DNA from: an uncultured Chlorobiaceae bacterium | GTDB lineage: Bacteria; Bacteroidota; Chlorobiia; Chlorobiales; Chlorobiaceae | Assembly (NCBI GenBank): GCA_903866255.1 | Contig: CAIPMW010000087.1 | Coordinates: 54,158 to 118,157, forward strand | Direction of reading: 5' to 3' | Length of the DNA stretch: 64,000 nt | Shown: positions 38,709 through 48,705 of the stretch, piece by piece | Position numbering within the stretch: position 1 is the stretch's first letter | Layout: every line of letters starts with the position of its first letter | Made by a program: the position numbers and the translations under genes | The notes under the pieces: model-generated | Databases searched by the model: none | Told to the model about the DNA's origin: nothing | What the model saw: the letters and a program-made list of their open reading frames with translations, nothing else

Positions 38709-39926
38709 TTAAAAATGTTTTTTTGTGGCGACTTTAAAAAACTTTCTTTTTCCGGCCCTGACTATTTTTGGGGTAACTCCAAGTTCAAGATGTTCAGAAA
38801 TTTCTTCAATTTTTCTTTCATCAACAAGCACCGATTTTTGCTGTATCATACGACGGGCATCACTTTTTGACGTGGCGGCTCCAAGGGTGACAAGCAGATC
38901 GATGATAGCAATTGATTGCTGGTCAAGTTCGACAAGCTCAATATTGTCAGGCGCTTTTTTATGCACAAAAAGTTGATCAAAGAGGGCTTCAGCTCTCTCT
39001 GCATCCTCCGGAGAATAATAGGATGACACAATTGCTCTTGCCAGACCTCTTTTGGCTGTTCTCGGATTTTCAGTGATCTGACCGAGAATGTCGCTTACAG
39101 CGGATTTGCCTGGATGCAGCAGTAGTTTTGTATAGGTTTCAATGAGTGTGTCAGGAATAGAGAGAGCCTTTCCGTACATATCGGCAGGGGAATCATTGAA
39201 GCAGATTGCATTGCCAAGTGATTTCGACATCTTTTCACAGCCACTGGTGCCCACAAGCAGCGGCATGGTTATGCAGACCTGGGGAGTAATGCCGTATTCC
39301 CGCTGGAGGTCTCTGCCAACAAGCAGATTAAATTTCTGGTCGGTGCCTCCAAGTTCAATATCATTTTTCAGGTGTACCGAATCCATGCCTTGGGCCAGAG
39401 GATAGAGAAATTCATGAATGGAGATTGGTTCATGCGCGTGGTACCTGCGCTCGAAGTCGTCGCGCTCAAGCATCCTCGCCACAGTGTAGTGACTTGCAAG
39501 GCGAACGACATCAGCAAATCCCATGGTTCCAAGCCACTCTGAGTTATAGCAGATAGTTGTCCGTTCAGGATCCAGAATTTTTGAAGCCTGTTCAAAATAG
39601 CTTTTGCCGTTTTCACGAGCCTCTTCGGCTGAAAGTTGTGGTCTTGTTTTGCTCTTTCCAGAGGGGTCGCCGATCATGGCAGTAAAATCACCGATAATCA
39701 GAATAGCCTGATGGCCGAGATCCTGAAACTCACGTAATTTTCGTAATACGACGGAGTGACCAAGGTGTAAATCAGGCCGTGATGGATCTGCGCCAAGCTT
39801 GACTTTGAGAGGCTGATCTTTTTTCTGACTGAGTTGCAGTTTCTGTTCAAGTTCATCGACACTGATCACTTCAACCGTGTTGCCGATGATAAGGTCAAGT
39901 TGTTCCTGTATAGCGGGAAAACCCAT
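38709..39926 (-). CDS. tyrS: Tyrosyl-tRNA synthetase
   Basis: This 405-residue class I enzyme charges tRNA-Tyr. The HIGH motif is in [13 protein letters not shown] and the KMSKS motif in [12 protein letters not shown]; a C-terminal S4-like RNA-binding domain covers about residues 335-400 ([21 protein letters not shown]). It belongs to the longer TyrRS subfamily without the extra insert of the E. coli form. It lies 21 bases downstream of smpB. Confidence 0.95.
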   Translation of the reverse strand: MGFPAIQEQLDLIIGNTVEVISVDELEQKLQLSQKKDQPLKVKLGADPSRPDLHLGHSVVLRKLREFQDLGHQAILIIGDFTAMIGDPSGKSKTRPQLSAEEARENGKSYFEQASKILDPERTTICYNSEWLGTMGFADVVRLASHYTVARMLERDDFERRYHAHEPISIHEFLYPLAQGMDSVHLKNDIELGGTDQKFNLLVGRDLQREYGITPQVCITMPLLVGTSGCEKMSKSLGNAICFNDSPADMYGKALSIPDTLIETYTKLLLHPGKSAVSDILGQITENPRTAKRGLARAIVSSYYSPEDAERAEALFDQLFVHKKAPDNIELVELDQQSIAIIDLLVTLGAATSKSDARRMIQQKSVLVDERKIEEISEHLELGVTPKIVRAGKRKFFKVATKKHF

Positions 39927-39947
39927 GGATTTCCTGATTTTGTGAGG

Positions 39948-40433
39948 TTAATATTGCTTTTTGATCTGTTCAAGTTGTCTTTGATTATCTCTCTTTTTGA
40001 TTGTTTCCCGTTTATCGTAGAGTTTTTTCCCTTTGGCGACAGCAAGCTCAATCTTCAGAAGGCCTTTTGAATTGAAAAATGCTTTCAGTGGTACCAGTGT
40101 CAGCCCTTTTTCATTGATTTTTGCCTGGATTTTCTGGATCTCCTTTTTGTGCAGCAGCAGTTTCCGACTCCGTTTTGCCTCAATCATCTCCATGCGATTA
40201 AGCTCGTAAGGGGTAATCTGCATGTTTTCAAGCCACACCTCGTTGTGATGGATGATGGCAAAACTGTCGCCCAGGCTGGCGTGGCCGAGGCGCACCGATT
40301 TTACCTCACTGCCGAAGAGCTGAATACCCGCCACGAGGGTATCAAGAATTTCAAACTCAAATCGGGCCTTCTTGTTCTGAATGGCCTGGACGTACTGTTG
40401 GATATGCTGCTTTTTCGACACGATAAGCTTCAA
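39948..40433 (-). CDS. smpB: SsrA-binding protein
   Basis: This 161-residue protein binds tmRNA and brings it to stalled ribosomes. The beta-barrel motifs [20 protein letters not shown] and [10 protein letters not shown] are clear, as is the basic C-terminal tail ([13 protein letters not shown]). The start overlaps the end of the FAD oxidase gene by 4 bases. ssrA itself is not seen in the window. Confidence 0.95.
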   Translation of the reverse strand: MKLIVSKKQHIQQYVQAIQNKKARFEFEILDTLVAGIQLFGSEVKSVRLGHASLGDSFAIIHHNEVWLENMQITPYELNRMEMIEAKRSRKLLLHKKEIQKIQAKINEKGLTLVPLKAFFNSKGLLKIELAVAKGKKLYDKRETIKKRDNQRQLEQIKKQY

Positions 40434-41917
40434 TGGTTTTCGTTTTCAAGATATGCGACAGGAACAAGATTTCCGATATTGAGTACCAGAAAGGGATCAA
40501 GGCTCTTTTTTATCCGAGCCATCTCCCGTACCCCGGCTTCATGATACATTTCCACCAGATATTCAGCCTTGAGCTTGCCAATTCCGTGTTCAGCGGACAG
40601 CGTTCCCCCCAACGCAAGGACTTTGCTGATAAATTTACGGTAGAGCTCTTTTCCCATAAGAAACTCCTCATGGTCTCTCGGCAGGATGTTCAGATGCAGA
40701 TGTTCATTGCCGATATGACCGAAAATAATATAGATAAAGCCCTGTTGTTCGCAAGAGCTCCGGTAAAAATCAAAAAGTTCCCGGATTTTTCCTTCAGGAA
40801 CAGCCATATCGGTGCTGATTTTGCTATCATGTTGCTTTCTGAGCCATTCGGTGACAAGAAGCGGCAGTGCGTGACGAAATTCCCGCATACGTGCCTGCTC
40901 CTCACGGTCGAGTGCCATCCATGATTCGTCACTCATGGCGTTGCAGGACTCCATCAGTACAAACAGCGTTTCAAGGTCAGCCTCTTCACTCTCTGGTGTT
41001 GTCTCCTTCTCTATAAATATAGCACCGTCACTCTGTGATGGTATTTCAGGATATTTTGCTGAGAGAAACTCAAGGGCCTGTTTGTCAAAAAACTCTATTG
41101 CCCGAGGTGATGCACTATTTTCTGGATCTTTTAGCTGCCGGGTAAAAGAGAAGAGATCATCAATACTTCTGAAATAGACAAGGCAGGAGATGATGGATTT
41201 CGGCAAACGAATAAGGAGGAGATCGGCTTCTGCGATAACACCGAGAGTTCCTTCTGAACCAATAAAAAGGTCAACAAGATCCATATTTTCCTCTGAAAAG
41301 TATCCGGCGTTGTGCTTTGTGGTATCGGGCATGCAGTATTGCGGGCTCTGCAAAACAATATTTCCGGCGATTGGCAGAGTGATACGGAACATGCCGTTGT
41401 CGTCAGCCATGCAGGCACCGCGTGAGAGATTGAGCAGATCACCCTGGGGCAGCACGACCAAAATTCTTGAAATATGTTTTCTTGTGGGTCCGTATTTGAA
41501 TGTTCTTGCTCCTGAAGAGTTGTTCGCTATAGTGCTGCCGATAAAACAGAGTTTTTCTGTTGGATCCGGCGGATAAAACCAACCACTTTGCTCCGCTTTT
41601 TTCTGAACATTGTCGAGGAGCACTCCAGCCTGAACGGTCAAGTTTGCTCTGTCATCCGCAATTTGTACCAGTTCGCTGATATGGTCAAGTTTCTGCATGG
41701 AGATGACATAGTCTCCCATCGGGATTCTTCCGCCAGTCGTGCCGGTTCCATTTCCGGAAATGGTAAAACGGCGGTTCCTTGTGTGGGCTGTTTTAAGCAA
41801 ATCGGAGAGTTCCTCAATGGTTTCGGGGAAAAAAACTCCGGGGGTATGGCCGGTTTTCAAATTACTGGTATCTTCAAGAAATCCCTGAAGAGAGGCTTGA
41901 TCGCTTTTGTATATCAT
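40430..41917 (-). CDS. FAD-linked oxidase (GlcD/D-lactate dehydrogenase type)
   Basis: This 495-residue protein has an N-terminal FAD-binding PCMH domain ([38 protein letters not shown]) and a C-terminal GlcD-type domain ending [14 protein letters not shown]. Such enzymes oxidise glycolate, D-lactate or other 2-hydroxy acids. No GlcE/GlcF partners are nearby, so the substrate is open. It is wedged between mrdA (4-base overlap) and smpB (4-base overlap), so it is translated from the cell-wall operon. Confidence 0.88.
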   Translation of the reverse strand: MIYKSDQASLQGFLEDTSNLKTGHTPGVFFPETIEELSDLLKTAHTRNRRFTISGNGTGTTGGRIPMGDYVISMQKLDHISELVQIADDRANLTVQAGVLLDNVQKKAEQSGWFYPPDPTEKLCFIGSTIANNSSGARTFKYGPTRKHISRILVVLPQGDLLNLSRGACMADDNGMFRITLPIAGNIVLQSPQYCMPDTTKHNAGYFSEENMDLVDLFIGSEGTLGVIAEADLLLIRLPKSIISCLVYFRSIDDLFSFTRQLKDPENSASPRAIEFFDKQALEFLSAKYPEIPSQSDGAIFIEKETTPESEEADLETLFVLMESCNAMSDESWMALDREEQARMREFRHALPLLVTEWLRKQHDSKISTDMAVPEGKIRELFDFYRSSCEQQGFIYIIFGHIGNEHLHLNILPRDHEEFLMGKELYRKFISKVLALGGTLSAEHGIGKLKAEYLVEMYHEAGVREMARIKKSLDPFLVLNIGNLVPVAYLENENH

Positions 41918-43836
41918 TCTCCTGTTTGACTATTTTTGTTTTGACCGGGTGGATCTGTGGGTGGTTCAGAGCCGTTGTGCTGTATTGAAGGGGGAGCGCT
42001 CTCTGTACTGTCGGATTGCACTGAAGAGTTCCCTGAGTGTTCCTCTTTTGCAGCAGAGGCATTGGGTGTCCCCCCTTTTATGTAATATTTCATGAGTTCA
42101 CGGGCAATCGGAGCGGAAATGGCTCCTCCGAAACCGGCATTTTCAACAAGCACCGCAAGGGCGATTTTTGGATTTTCCATGGGGGCGAAGGCGATAAACC
42201 AGGCATGATCTTTGCCGTGAGGATTTTGTGCTGTTCCAGTTTTTCCGGCAACCGTTACGCCGGGGATATTGGCAAGAGTTCCTGTGCCATACTGCACAAC
42301 ACCAACCATACCATCCTTGATCAGTGCGAACGTCTCTGCAGAAACCGGTAATTGTTGACTACTATACGTAAGCGGGATATATCTTCCGGTACTTGTGTCG
42401 CGGTATCCGCTGACGATATGAGGCTGGTAAAGAGTTCCGTTGTTTGCGATGGCTGCAGCATAAGCTGCAAGCTGTATCGGTGTTGTGCCAAGCTCTCCCT
42501 GTCCAATGCCCAGACTGACCAGATAACCTTTGCTCCACCTGTTTTTACCATATCTTTTATCGTAATAATCGGATGATGGCAGTAGTCCGGCTCTTTCGCC
42601 AGGCAGGTCAATGCCGCTTTTTTCTCCAAAACCGAACATGGCACCATATTTTGTCCAATTCTCAAATCCGACGTTAAAGATAAGTTTGTAGAAGTAGACG
42701 TTGGAGGAGACGGCAATGGCGCTTCTCATATCCACCAGTCCATGCCCTTTACCCTCGTTACTGAGAAATCTTCTGTTGCCAAAAATAAATACGCCGTTGT
42801 CGAGTATTTTTTGATGCGGATCAATACTGTTTTCCTCGAGAGCGGCAGTGGCTACCACCATCTTATAGACTGAGCCAGGAGGATAGACAGCCTGGACAGT
42901 GCGGTTAAAAAGTGGTTTCTGGGGAGAGGTGATAATGTCGTTCCATCCTTTCTGGTCGGTAGAACCGTTGAAGATATCAAGGTCGTAGTCAGGAGCGCTG
43001 GCCAGTGCAATGACTCCCCCGGTTGAGGGGTCAATGGCAACAACAGCACCGGAATGACCGGTTTTTTTTAACAGCTTTTCAGCAAGTTGCTGCAGACCGG
43101 CATCAATGGAGAGATAGAGATCGTCGCCCTTTATTGCGGAAATATCGCTTTTTCCGTTATCATATTTCCCGGCAAATTTGCCTCGCGGAGTAATCATTTC
43201 AAACCGTGCGCCTTTTTGTCCTTTCAGTCGCTCCTCGTAATACTTCTCAAGTCCGCTGAACCCGATTTTGTCATCCTGCGAGTAACCCTGTTCCGCAAGT
43301 TCCTCAAGCTTTTGCTTTGATATAAGTCGGATATAGCCGAAAAGATGAGCCCCATGGAGAGAGTCAGGGTACATTCTTTTGTTGTCGGTCTCTATCATGA
43401 CGCCAGGCAATTGCCACAGATTTTCGCTCAGTCGCGCAACAGCAACGGCATTGAGATTTCGACTTACGGTTGTGGCGACGAATTGGTTGAAGGCTCGTCC
43501 TTTGTTGATATTTTCAACCAGCTCGCTCTCGGGTTTCTGGATAAGCCATGCAAGGTAGCCGGTTTTGGTCGATCGGAATTCAGAGGGAATAACTTTGACG
43601 ATGTACAGTGGCTGATTGTCAACGATGGTCAGCCCGTTCCGGTCGATCATGCGACCTCGTGGTGGCACCATCCAGACCCTGCGAATGCTGTTTGCGGTTG
43701 AAATTGAGCCAAGCTGTTGAAAATTAAGCACCTGCAGATAGAAAAGTCGGCCAAACAGAACGGTAAAAACAGCTATGATAAAAAGTGACACCAGAGTTGA
43801 GCTGCGCTGACGTATATCCATCGTTTCAGGCGGCAA
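41914..43836 (-). CDS. mrdA: Penicillin-binding protein 2
   Basis: This 640-residue class B PBP is the transpeptidase of the elongasome. An N-terminal membrane helix (LVSLFIIAVFTVLFGRLFYLQ) is followed by the dimerisation domain and the transpeptidase domain. Active-site motifs are PPGSVYK (SxxK), SSN in AIAVSSNVYFY and KTGTAQN. The C-terminal ~45 residues are a Ser/Pro/Asn-rich tail. It overlaps mreD by 11 bases and the FAD oxidase gene by 4. Confidence 0.94.
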   Translation of the reverse strand: MPPETMDIRQRSSTLVSLFIIAVFTVLFGRLFYLQVLNFQQLGSISTANSIRRVWMVPPRGRMIDRNGLTIVDNQPLYIVKVIPSEFRSTKTGYLAWLIQKPESELVENINKGRAFNQFVATTVSRNLNAVAVARLSENLWQLPGVMIETDNKRMYPDSLHGAHLFGYIRLISKQKLEELAEQGYSQDDKIGFSGLEKYYEERLKGQKGARFEMITPRGKFAGKYDNGKSDISAIKGDDLYLSIDAGLQQLAEKLLKKTGHSGAVVAIDPSTGGVIALASAPDYDLDIFNGSTDQKGWNDIITSPQKPLFNRTVQAVYPPGSVYKMVVATAALEENSIDPHQKILDNGVFIFGNRRFLSNEGKGHGLVDMRSAIAVSSNVYFYKLIFNVGFENWTKYGAMFGFGEKSGIDLPGERAGLLPSSDYYDKRYGKNRWSKGYLVSLGIGQGELGTTPIQLAAYAAAIANNGTLYQPHIVSGYRDTSTGRYIPLTYSSQQLPVSAETFALIKDGMVGVVQYGTGTLANIPGVTVAGKTGTAQNPHGKDHAWFIAFAPMENPKIALAVLVENAGFGGAISAPIARELMKYYIKGGTPNASAAKEEHSGNSSVQSDSTESAPPSIQHNGSEPPTDPPGQNKNSQTGE

Positions 43837-44320
43837 ATGTTTTTTTCAAAAAGAGTCTGTTTGCAATAAAAGCAAGAATAACAGACATGAGAGATGCAAG
43901 GAGTCCCATGGTAACGATTCTGTATTCTGGCGAGAGACCAAGAGGATTATATCCGGTGGTTATAATGGTATGGGCAGAAAATTCTGCAGTCAAAACAGCC
44001 CCGTAGAAGCGTCTTGTTTTTTGTTTTGCGGTTGCATGACTGTCTTCAGGGGAGTGGAAATAACCTGCCAGAAAACCTCCAGATGTATTTGCAAGCATGT
44101 GCAACCCCAAATTATTTCCAGAGAAGAAACCCTCAAGTATACCTGCGGCAAATCCAAAACTTGTGCTGGTTTTTTTGCCTTCGGTTACCGCCAGAAAAGC
44201 AATAAAAACCGACAGAGCATCAGGAAACGCCTCAAAAAGAGCAAGGCGGGAGAAGCCAAACTCCTGCATCAGGGCTACGATGCAGAGCACAATGATTGAG
44301 AATGATAGTTTTCTTGTCAC
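43826..44320 (-). CDS. mreD: Rod shape-determining protein MreD
   Basis: This 164-residue inner-membrane protein has about five hydrophobic segments. It matches MreD in size, topology and position between mreC and mrdA. It is a partner of MreC in the elongasome. MreD sequences diverge strongly, so the call leans on context. Confidence 0.85.
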   Translation of the reverse strand: MTRKLSFSIIVLCIVALMQEFGFSRLALFEAFPDALSVFIAFLAVTEGKKTSTSFGFAAGILEGFFSGNNLGLHMLANTSGGFLAGYFHSPEDSHATAKQKTRRFYGAVLTAEFSAHTIITTGYNPLGLSPEYRIVTMGLLASLMSVILAFIANRLFLKKTFAA

Positions 44321-44341
44321 AAGGTATTCAATATCTGATAA

Positions 44342-45184
44342 TTACGGGATCTGTTCAATAAGGGTGCTGTCGTTGCTTATTGCCACTTTTTCCGGTTCAA
44401 TTTTCAAGGGAGCGACAAGTACCTGTGTCAATGAGGAAAAATCCACAGCAAGACGGATATCAATCGAATAAAAAAGCTTGTCGGGTTTAATGCGAACAAC
44501 TTTTCCAACAGGAATGCCTCGTATGGCAAAGGTACTGAAATCTGAAGTGAGCATTCTTTCGTTAAGTTTGAGGTGGCTGCTGATCGGGATGTGTTCAATC
44601 TGGGCGACAGACTCGGCTCCACCACTCCAACTGAGGATGCCCGTGCAGTTGGAAGAGTCGGATACAACGCTCACCTTGAAGTCTGTGTGGATGAGAGGCA
44701 TTACCCTGGCATAGTGTTCAGAGACCGAAATCACTCTTCCCACCAATCCTTCCGGTACCAGAACGGTCATATCCTTTTTTATTCCATTACTCCATCCGGC
44801 ATTGATGACCAGCATGTTTTCCCGCTCACTGAATTTTCGGTCAACAACTCTTGCCATGGTAAACCCGGACGCATTGAATGTTGGAGAATCCAATATTTTT
44901 CTGCGATTCCGGTCATCAACAGCAGTTGTTTCATGGTTCAGTACTTTCATCAGAAGATCACGGTTTACAAGCATCAACCGCTGATTTTCTTTATCAACAT
45001 TGAGCAGCGAAGTTAAGTTTATCAGCTTTTCATTGACACCAGCGCCAAACTCAATACCGGAGGTTTGGAGCTTTGAAAAAGCATCCTCCCTCTCCAGCTT
45101 CATGAAGAGAAGAGCTATGCTGCAGTATGCAAGAAACAGCAGCAGTGCATTGTGTTTAAAAAATAGGGTAAAAAACTTCCGCAC
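44342..45184 (-). CDS. mreC: Rod shape-determining protein MreC
   Basis: This 280-residue protein has one N-terminal membrane anchor, a short coiled coil (about residues 55-85, NVDKENQRLMLVNRDLLMKV), and the periplasmic beta domain with VINAGWSNGIKKDMTVLVPEGLVGRV. It connects the MreB cytoskeleton with PBP2. It heads the mreC-mreD-mrdA transcript and is divergent from the GroES-like gene. Confidence 0.93.
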   Translation of the reverse strand: MRKFFTLFFKHNALLLFLAYCSIALLFMKLEREDAFSKLQTSGIEFGAGVNEKLINLTSLLNVDKENQRLMLVNRDLLMKVLNHETTAVDDRNRRKILDSPTFNASGFTMARVVDRKFSERENMLVINAGWSNGIKKDMTVLVPEGLVGRVISVSEHYARVMPLIHTDFKVSVVSDSSNCTGILSWSGGAESVAQIEHIPISSHLKLNERMLTSDFSTFAIRGIPVGKVVRIKPDKLFYSIDIRLAVDFSSLTQVLVAPLKIEPEKVAISNDSTLIEQIP

Positions 45185-45286
45185 GGTTCATATTCCGGTT
45201 TTTTTATTACATTTTCTTCTGTATAACTGCAAAAGAACCACAATGTAACAGGCAAGAAGGCCAGGAGAAAACGTAAATGACTCAGG

Positions 45287-45667
45287 ATGCCCAATATAAC
45301 AGATAAATTTATTGTTGTTGGTGATAGAGTATTAATCAAACCAAAATCTCTTGGTGAGAGGACGAAATCGGGCATTTATCTTCCTCCAGGCGTTCAGGAA
45401 AAAGAGAAAATCCAGACCGGATATATCATCAAAACCGGGCCAGGTTATCCTGTCGGGCCGCCACCCGATTCTGATGAGTCATGGAAGGAGCGTGTTTCAG
45501 TTGCACAGTATATTCCGCTTCAGGCTAAGGTGGGTGATATGGCGATTTTTATCCAGAACAGCTCTTATGAGATTGAGTACGAAGACGAGCGATATATTAT
45601 TGTTCCTAATTCAGCGATATTGCTCCTTATAAGGGAGGATGATGATCTGGACTATTACCTCCGGTAA
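45287..45667 (+). CDS. GroES-like co-chaperonin paralogue
   Basis: This 126-residue protein has the Cpn10 beginning VVGDRVLIKPKSLGERTKSGIYLP, including the position of the GroES mobile loop. It is about 30 residues longer than normal GroES, with an insert around PVGPPPDSDESWKERVSVAQYIP and an acidic C-terminus. No groEL lies next to it, so it is not the main groES of a groESL operon. Related single GroES-like proteins occur in Bacteroidetes. Whether it works with GroEL is unknown. Confidence 0.85.
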   Translation: MPNITDKFIVVGDRVLIKPKSLGERTKSGIYLPPGVQEKEKIQTGYIIKTGPGYPVGPPPDSDESWKERVSVAQYIPLQAKVGDMAIFIQNSSYEIEYEDERYIIVPNSAILLLIREDDDLDYYLR

Positions 45668-45711
45668 GGGCAATTTCTCATCCCTTTATTTCTAATTTTT
45701 TCCCATAATCA

Positions 45712-46680
45712 ATGATCAGAGTTGCAGCATCAACCAGTGTCGACTTTTCCCCGTATGAGGAGCTTTTCAAACGAATCAGTGCTCTTAAAAAAGAGATGAA
45801 TGCCCTTGTGCTTGCTCACTACTACACTCTTCCCGAAGTACAACAGGCTGCAGACATCGTTGGCGATAGTCTTGCTCTTGCGCGTGCAGCCGAAAAAAAT
45901 GATGCGGATGTCATTGTCTTTGCCGGTGTCTATTTTATGGCGGAAACTGCAAAAATTCTCAATCCAGCCAAACAGGTGCTCATGCCTGATGCCTTTGCGG
46001 GCTGCCCTCTTGCCGACAGTTGTCCGGCAGATGAGTTCAGGAGATTCAAGGCTCAGCACCCTGGAGCAATCGTCATCACCTATATCAATTCGACTGCCGA
46101 GATCAAGGCGCTTTCTGATATTACCTGTACCTCCTCCAATGTCGAACATATTATTCGCCAGATTCCCCCGGAGCAGCAGATTATTTTTGGTCCTGACAGA
46201 AACCTTGGAGCCTATATCGCCAAAAAGTGCAACAGGGAGATGGCGCTCTGGCAAGGATATTGCTATGTGCATGACGATTTTTCCGAAGAGTATATGCTTA
46301 TTGCCTGTGTTGAGCATCCTGACGCAGAACTCATAGCCCATCCTGAATGTCGGGATGAGGTGCTGCGCCATGCTCACTTTGTTGGCTCAACCAGGGCGCT
46401 CCTTGATTATACGGTTTCAAGTTCTGTGAATAAATTCATTGTGGCGACTGAACCGGGAATTCTCTATGAAATGCAGAGGCTTTCCCCCCAAAAGATCTTT
46501 ATGATGGCGCCCGGGGAGCCTGATAATCCCCGGGGAGTCTGTACACAGATGAAGCAAAATACCCTTGAAAAACTCTATGAGTGCATGGTGAACCGCAAGC
46601 CGGAGATTATTGTTGATGAACAACTTCGTTGCGCAGCTCTTGTCTCCATCAGAAGAATGCTCGAAATGTCCCCTGTATAA
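45712..46680 (+). CDS. nadA: Quinolinate synthase
   Basis: This 322-residue iron-sulfur enzyme condenses iminoaspartate and dihydroxyacetone phosphate to quinolinate. Cluster cysteines are expected in CPLADSC, CTSSNVEHI and GVCTQMKQNTLEKL. The N-terminal LVLAHYYTLPEVQQAADIVGDSL is characteristic. The pentapeptide-repeat gene follows after 6 bases. nadB and nadE lie 8-10 kb to the left. Confidence 0.95.
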   Translation: MIRVAASTSVDFSPYEELFKRISALKKEMNALVLAHYYTLPEVQQAADIVGDSLALARAAEKNDADVIVFAGVYFMAETAKILNPAKQVLMPDAFAGCPLADSCPADEFRRFKAQHPGAIVITYINSTAEIKALSDITCTSSNVEHIIRQIPPEQQIIFGPDRNLGAYIAKKCNREMALWQGYCYVHDDFSEEYMLIACVEHPDAELIAHPECRDEVLRHAHFVGSTRALLDYTVSSSVNKFIVATEPGILYEMQRLSPQKIFMMAPGEPDNPRGVCTQMKQNTLEKLYECMVNRKPEIIVDEQLRCAALVSIRRMLEMSPV

Positions 46681-46686
46681 AGCGCT

Positions 46687-47730
46687 ATGGCTGATTCTGA
46701 ACAGTTGAGACTTCTCAAGGAGGGTGCCAGCTTATGGAACGAGTGGCGTCAGCTCCATCCTGAAATTCGGCCTGACCTTCATGAGGCTTCGCTTGCAGCT
46801 CTTGATCTGCGTGGCGTGAATCTTGCCGAGGCGGATCTTGGTGGTGCTGATCTGCGTGGGACAGACCTCAGCAAGGCAAACCTCAGCGGTGTGAATTTCA
46901 GCAAAAGTACCATTGATATTTTTACGAAATATGATAATGTTCTGGGGTGTGATGTCGGCGTCAATGGTCTCTATTCGCCGGTTACCGACTCTGCTGCCCT
47001 GTTGAGGATTGATCCGCCTGGAAATTCCATGCAGGGGGCCAGTGCTGAGGCTGTGCTCGAAAGCCTTCGTCATGCCCGCAAGCTTCATACTTTTTCGTTG
47101 CTGCTTGCCGGTATCGCTTTTCTCTTTATTGTCATCAAGCCGAAAACCATCACTTTGCCATATCTTGCCGGGTCGTTCAAGTTTGATGAGCTCAGCTACT
47201 CTTTTCTTGCCATGATCCTCTCCATTGTGTTGTTGATACAGGTCTCCTCTTTTATTGAGTCGGCTCTTGAGGGAGCCCGCTACCTTAACGATCGAAGGTC
47301 TGCCATGCTTGTTGGCCATTTTCCATGGCTGCTTTCAAAATATGAGAGTGTACAGCCTAACCAGCGCCAGTCGAAAATTATGCGCCTTCTTCTTATCTTT
47401 CATCCGGTTGTCTATCTCTATTTTTTTACAAAATGGGATCTGCTTTTTACCGCAAACTGGGAAGCTCTCGCGCAGCACTATATGGAGATGTCGGTTATTT
47501 TTGGCGAATATCTGTTGCCAGTTTTCTACGTTGTTCTTTTGAAGCTCTGTATTCATATTTTCAGACTATCGGAAGGGTTCCAGAAACCAATTCTTTTCGA
47601 TACACAGACGGAGCGCACGCGACGCTCAGATATGGAGCGTCTTGCCGAAGCGGTTGAAAAGCAGGCACTACGCACAGCAGAGCTTGTTGAGCTTATCCGA
47701 AACAAGCATGGGGCTGTTGTTGATACGTAG
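46687..47730 (+). CDS. Pentapeptide-repeat membrane protein
   Basis: This 347-residue protein has about eight pentapeptide repeats at residues 35-75 (LDLRGVNLAEADLGGADLRG and onward), then a linker and about four hydrophobic segments between residues 135 and 295, ending in a charged helical tail. The repeats form a right-handed beta helix. I do not recognise a specific function; similar fusions are sometimes called potassium-channel- or effector-associated proteins. It follows nadA by 6 bases, so it is probably co-transcribed. Confidence 0.75.
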   Translation: MADSEQLRLLKEGASLWNEWRQLHPEIRPDLHEASLAALDLRGVNLAEADLGGADLRGTDLSKANLSGVNFSKSTIDIFTKYDNVLGCDVGVNGLYSPVTDSAALLRIDPPGNSMQGASAEAVLESLRHARKLHTFSLLLAGIAFLFIVIKPKTITLPYLAGSFKFDELSYSFLAMILSIVLLIQVSSFIESALEGARYLNDRRSAMLVGHFPWLLSKYESVQPNQRQSKIMRLLLIFHPVVYLYFFTKWDLLFTANWEALAQHYMEMSVIFGEYLLPVFYVVLLKLCIHIFRLSEGFQKPILFDTQTERTRRSDMERLAEAVEKQALRTAELVELIRNKHGAVVDT

Positions 47731-47733
47731 CAC

Positions 47734-47965
47734 TTGCTTGTTGAAACCGTTTTTCCTGTGACCCGGGGGCTGTTTGATGCGCTGGTCTGCTTTGCGTTTA
47801 ATCCTGGTCAGCTTCACTCAAAAGCTCAACATTGCAGGCCAAACTCAACGAAGGCGATATACGATGTGCGGCGGATGAATTTTTCAGGTGGAACAAGGCT
47901 TTGGGACAGGTTCGTGATGGTTTGACAGCCTGTCGTGAAGGGGAGATCAGGTTAATTTTATTATG
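47734..47965 (+). pseudogene. Remnant of a GH24 phage-type lysozyme
   Basis: Two frames together give the C-terminal half of a T4/lambda-type lysozyme. One frame gives GLFDALVCFAFNPG, like the family QFDALVSFAFN. After a shift near 47815-47845 another gives KLNEGD then AADEFFRWNKALGQVRDGLTACREGE, like the family KLNAGDYxxAADEFxRWNKAGGKVLxGLVRRR. The N-terminal catalytic part is missing and there is no start codon. Confidence 0.7.
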
Positions 47966-48108
47966 GAACAGTATCGGGTTTCAAGAGTTGTTCTGTATGA
48001 GTTTGTAACAATATTTCCAAGCTTCAAGAGGGTGCTCATATTGCTCATTATGGTTGATGTGCGGTGTACGGTCGTTGTGCTCGCACAAAACAGGAAAGAA
48101 AGTATAAT

Positions 48109-48699
48109 ATGTCCGAAACGTTTACCCATAGAGAGCCGCACAATACTGCCACCGATCAGGAGCTGGTTGCCAGAGCAATTGCTAATAAACAGTCATTTGC
48201 CGCTATAGTCCTTCGATATGAAGCGCCTCTCTTGCGCTACATTGTTCGTCTGGGGTGTAAAAACTCTTTTGTGGCAGATGATTTACTGCAGGAAATTTTT
48301 ATCAAAATATACATCCATCTTAACGAATATGATCCATTTCTCCAGTTTTCATCCTGGATCTACAGAATCGCTCATAATGAAATAGTCAGTTATTTTAGAA
48401 AGGAAAAGAGACGTTCAAGCGTACTAACCAGGGATGAACTCCTTGGTCTTTTTGAGAATATTACTGATGATGCTGACGTGATTGCCCATGAGAGCGAGCA
48501 GCACACTGCCCAGGAAATTCAGGCGGCTCTTGACCGCCTTGAACCAAAATATCGGGATGTTATTGTATTGAAATATTTTGAAGAGAAGAGTTATGAGGAG
48601 ATCTCTGACATTTTGCTGATCCCTCAAGGTACCGTTGCCACACTTATCAACCGAGCCAAGAAAAAGATAAAAATTCATTTAGAAAAGAGTTATCAATAA
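48109..48699 (+). CDS. ECF-type sigma factor
   Basis: This 196-residue sigma-70 family protein has region 2 (FVADDLLQEIFIKIYIHL, FSSWIYRIAHNEIVSYFR) and region 4 (LDRLEPKYRDVIVLKYFEEKSYEEISDILLIPQGTVATLINRAKKKI, about residues 142-188), and no region 3. The ATG at 48109 follows AGGAAAG. The next gene, 6 bases later, encodes a membrane protein that may be its regulator. Target promoters are unknown; the type I secretion operon just downstream is a candidate. Confidence 0.9.
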   Translation: MSETFTHREPHNTATDQELVARAIANKQSFAAIVLRYEAPLLRYIVRLGCKNSFVADDLLQEIFIKIYIHLNEYDPFLQFSSWIYRIAHNEIVSYFRKEKRRSSVLTRDELLGLFENITDDADVIAHESEQHTAQEIQAALDRLEPKYRDVIVLKYFEEKSYEEISDILLIPQGTVATLINRAKKKIKIHLEKSYQ

Positions 48700-48705
48700 G
48701 TACGT

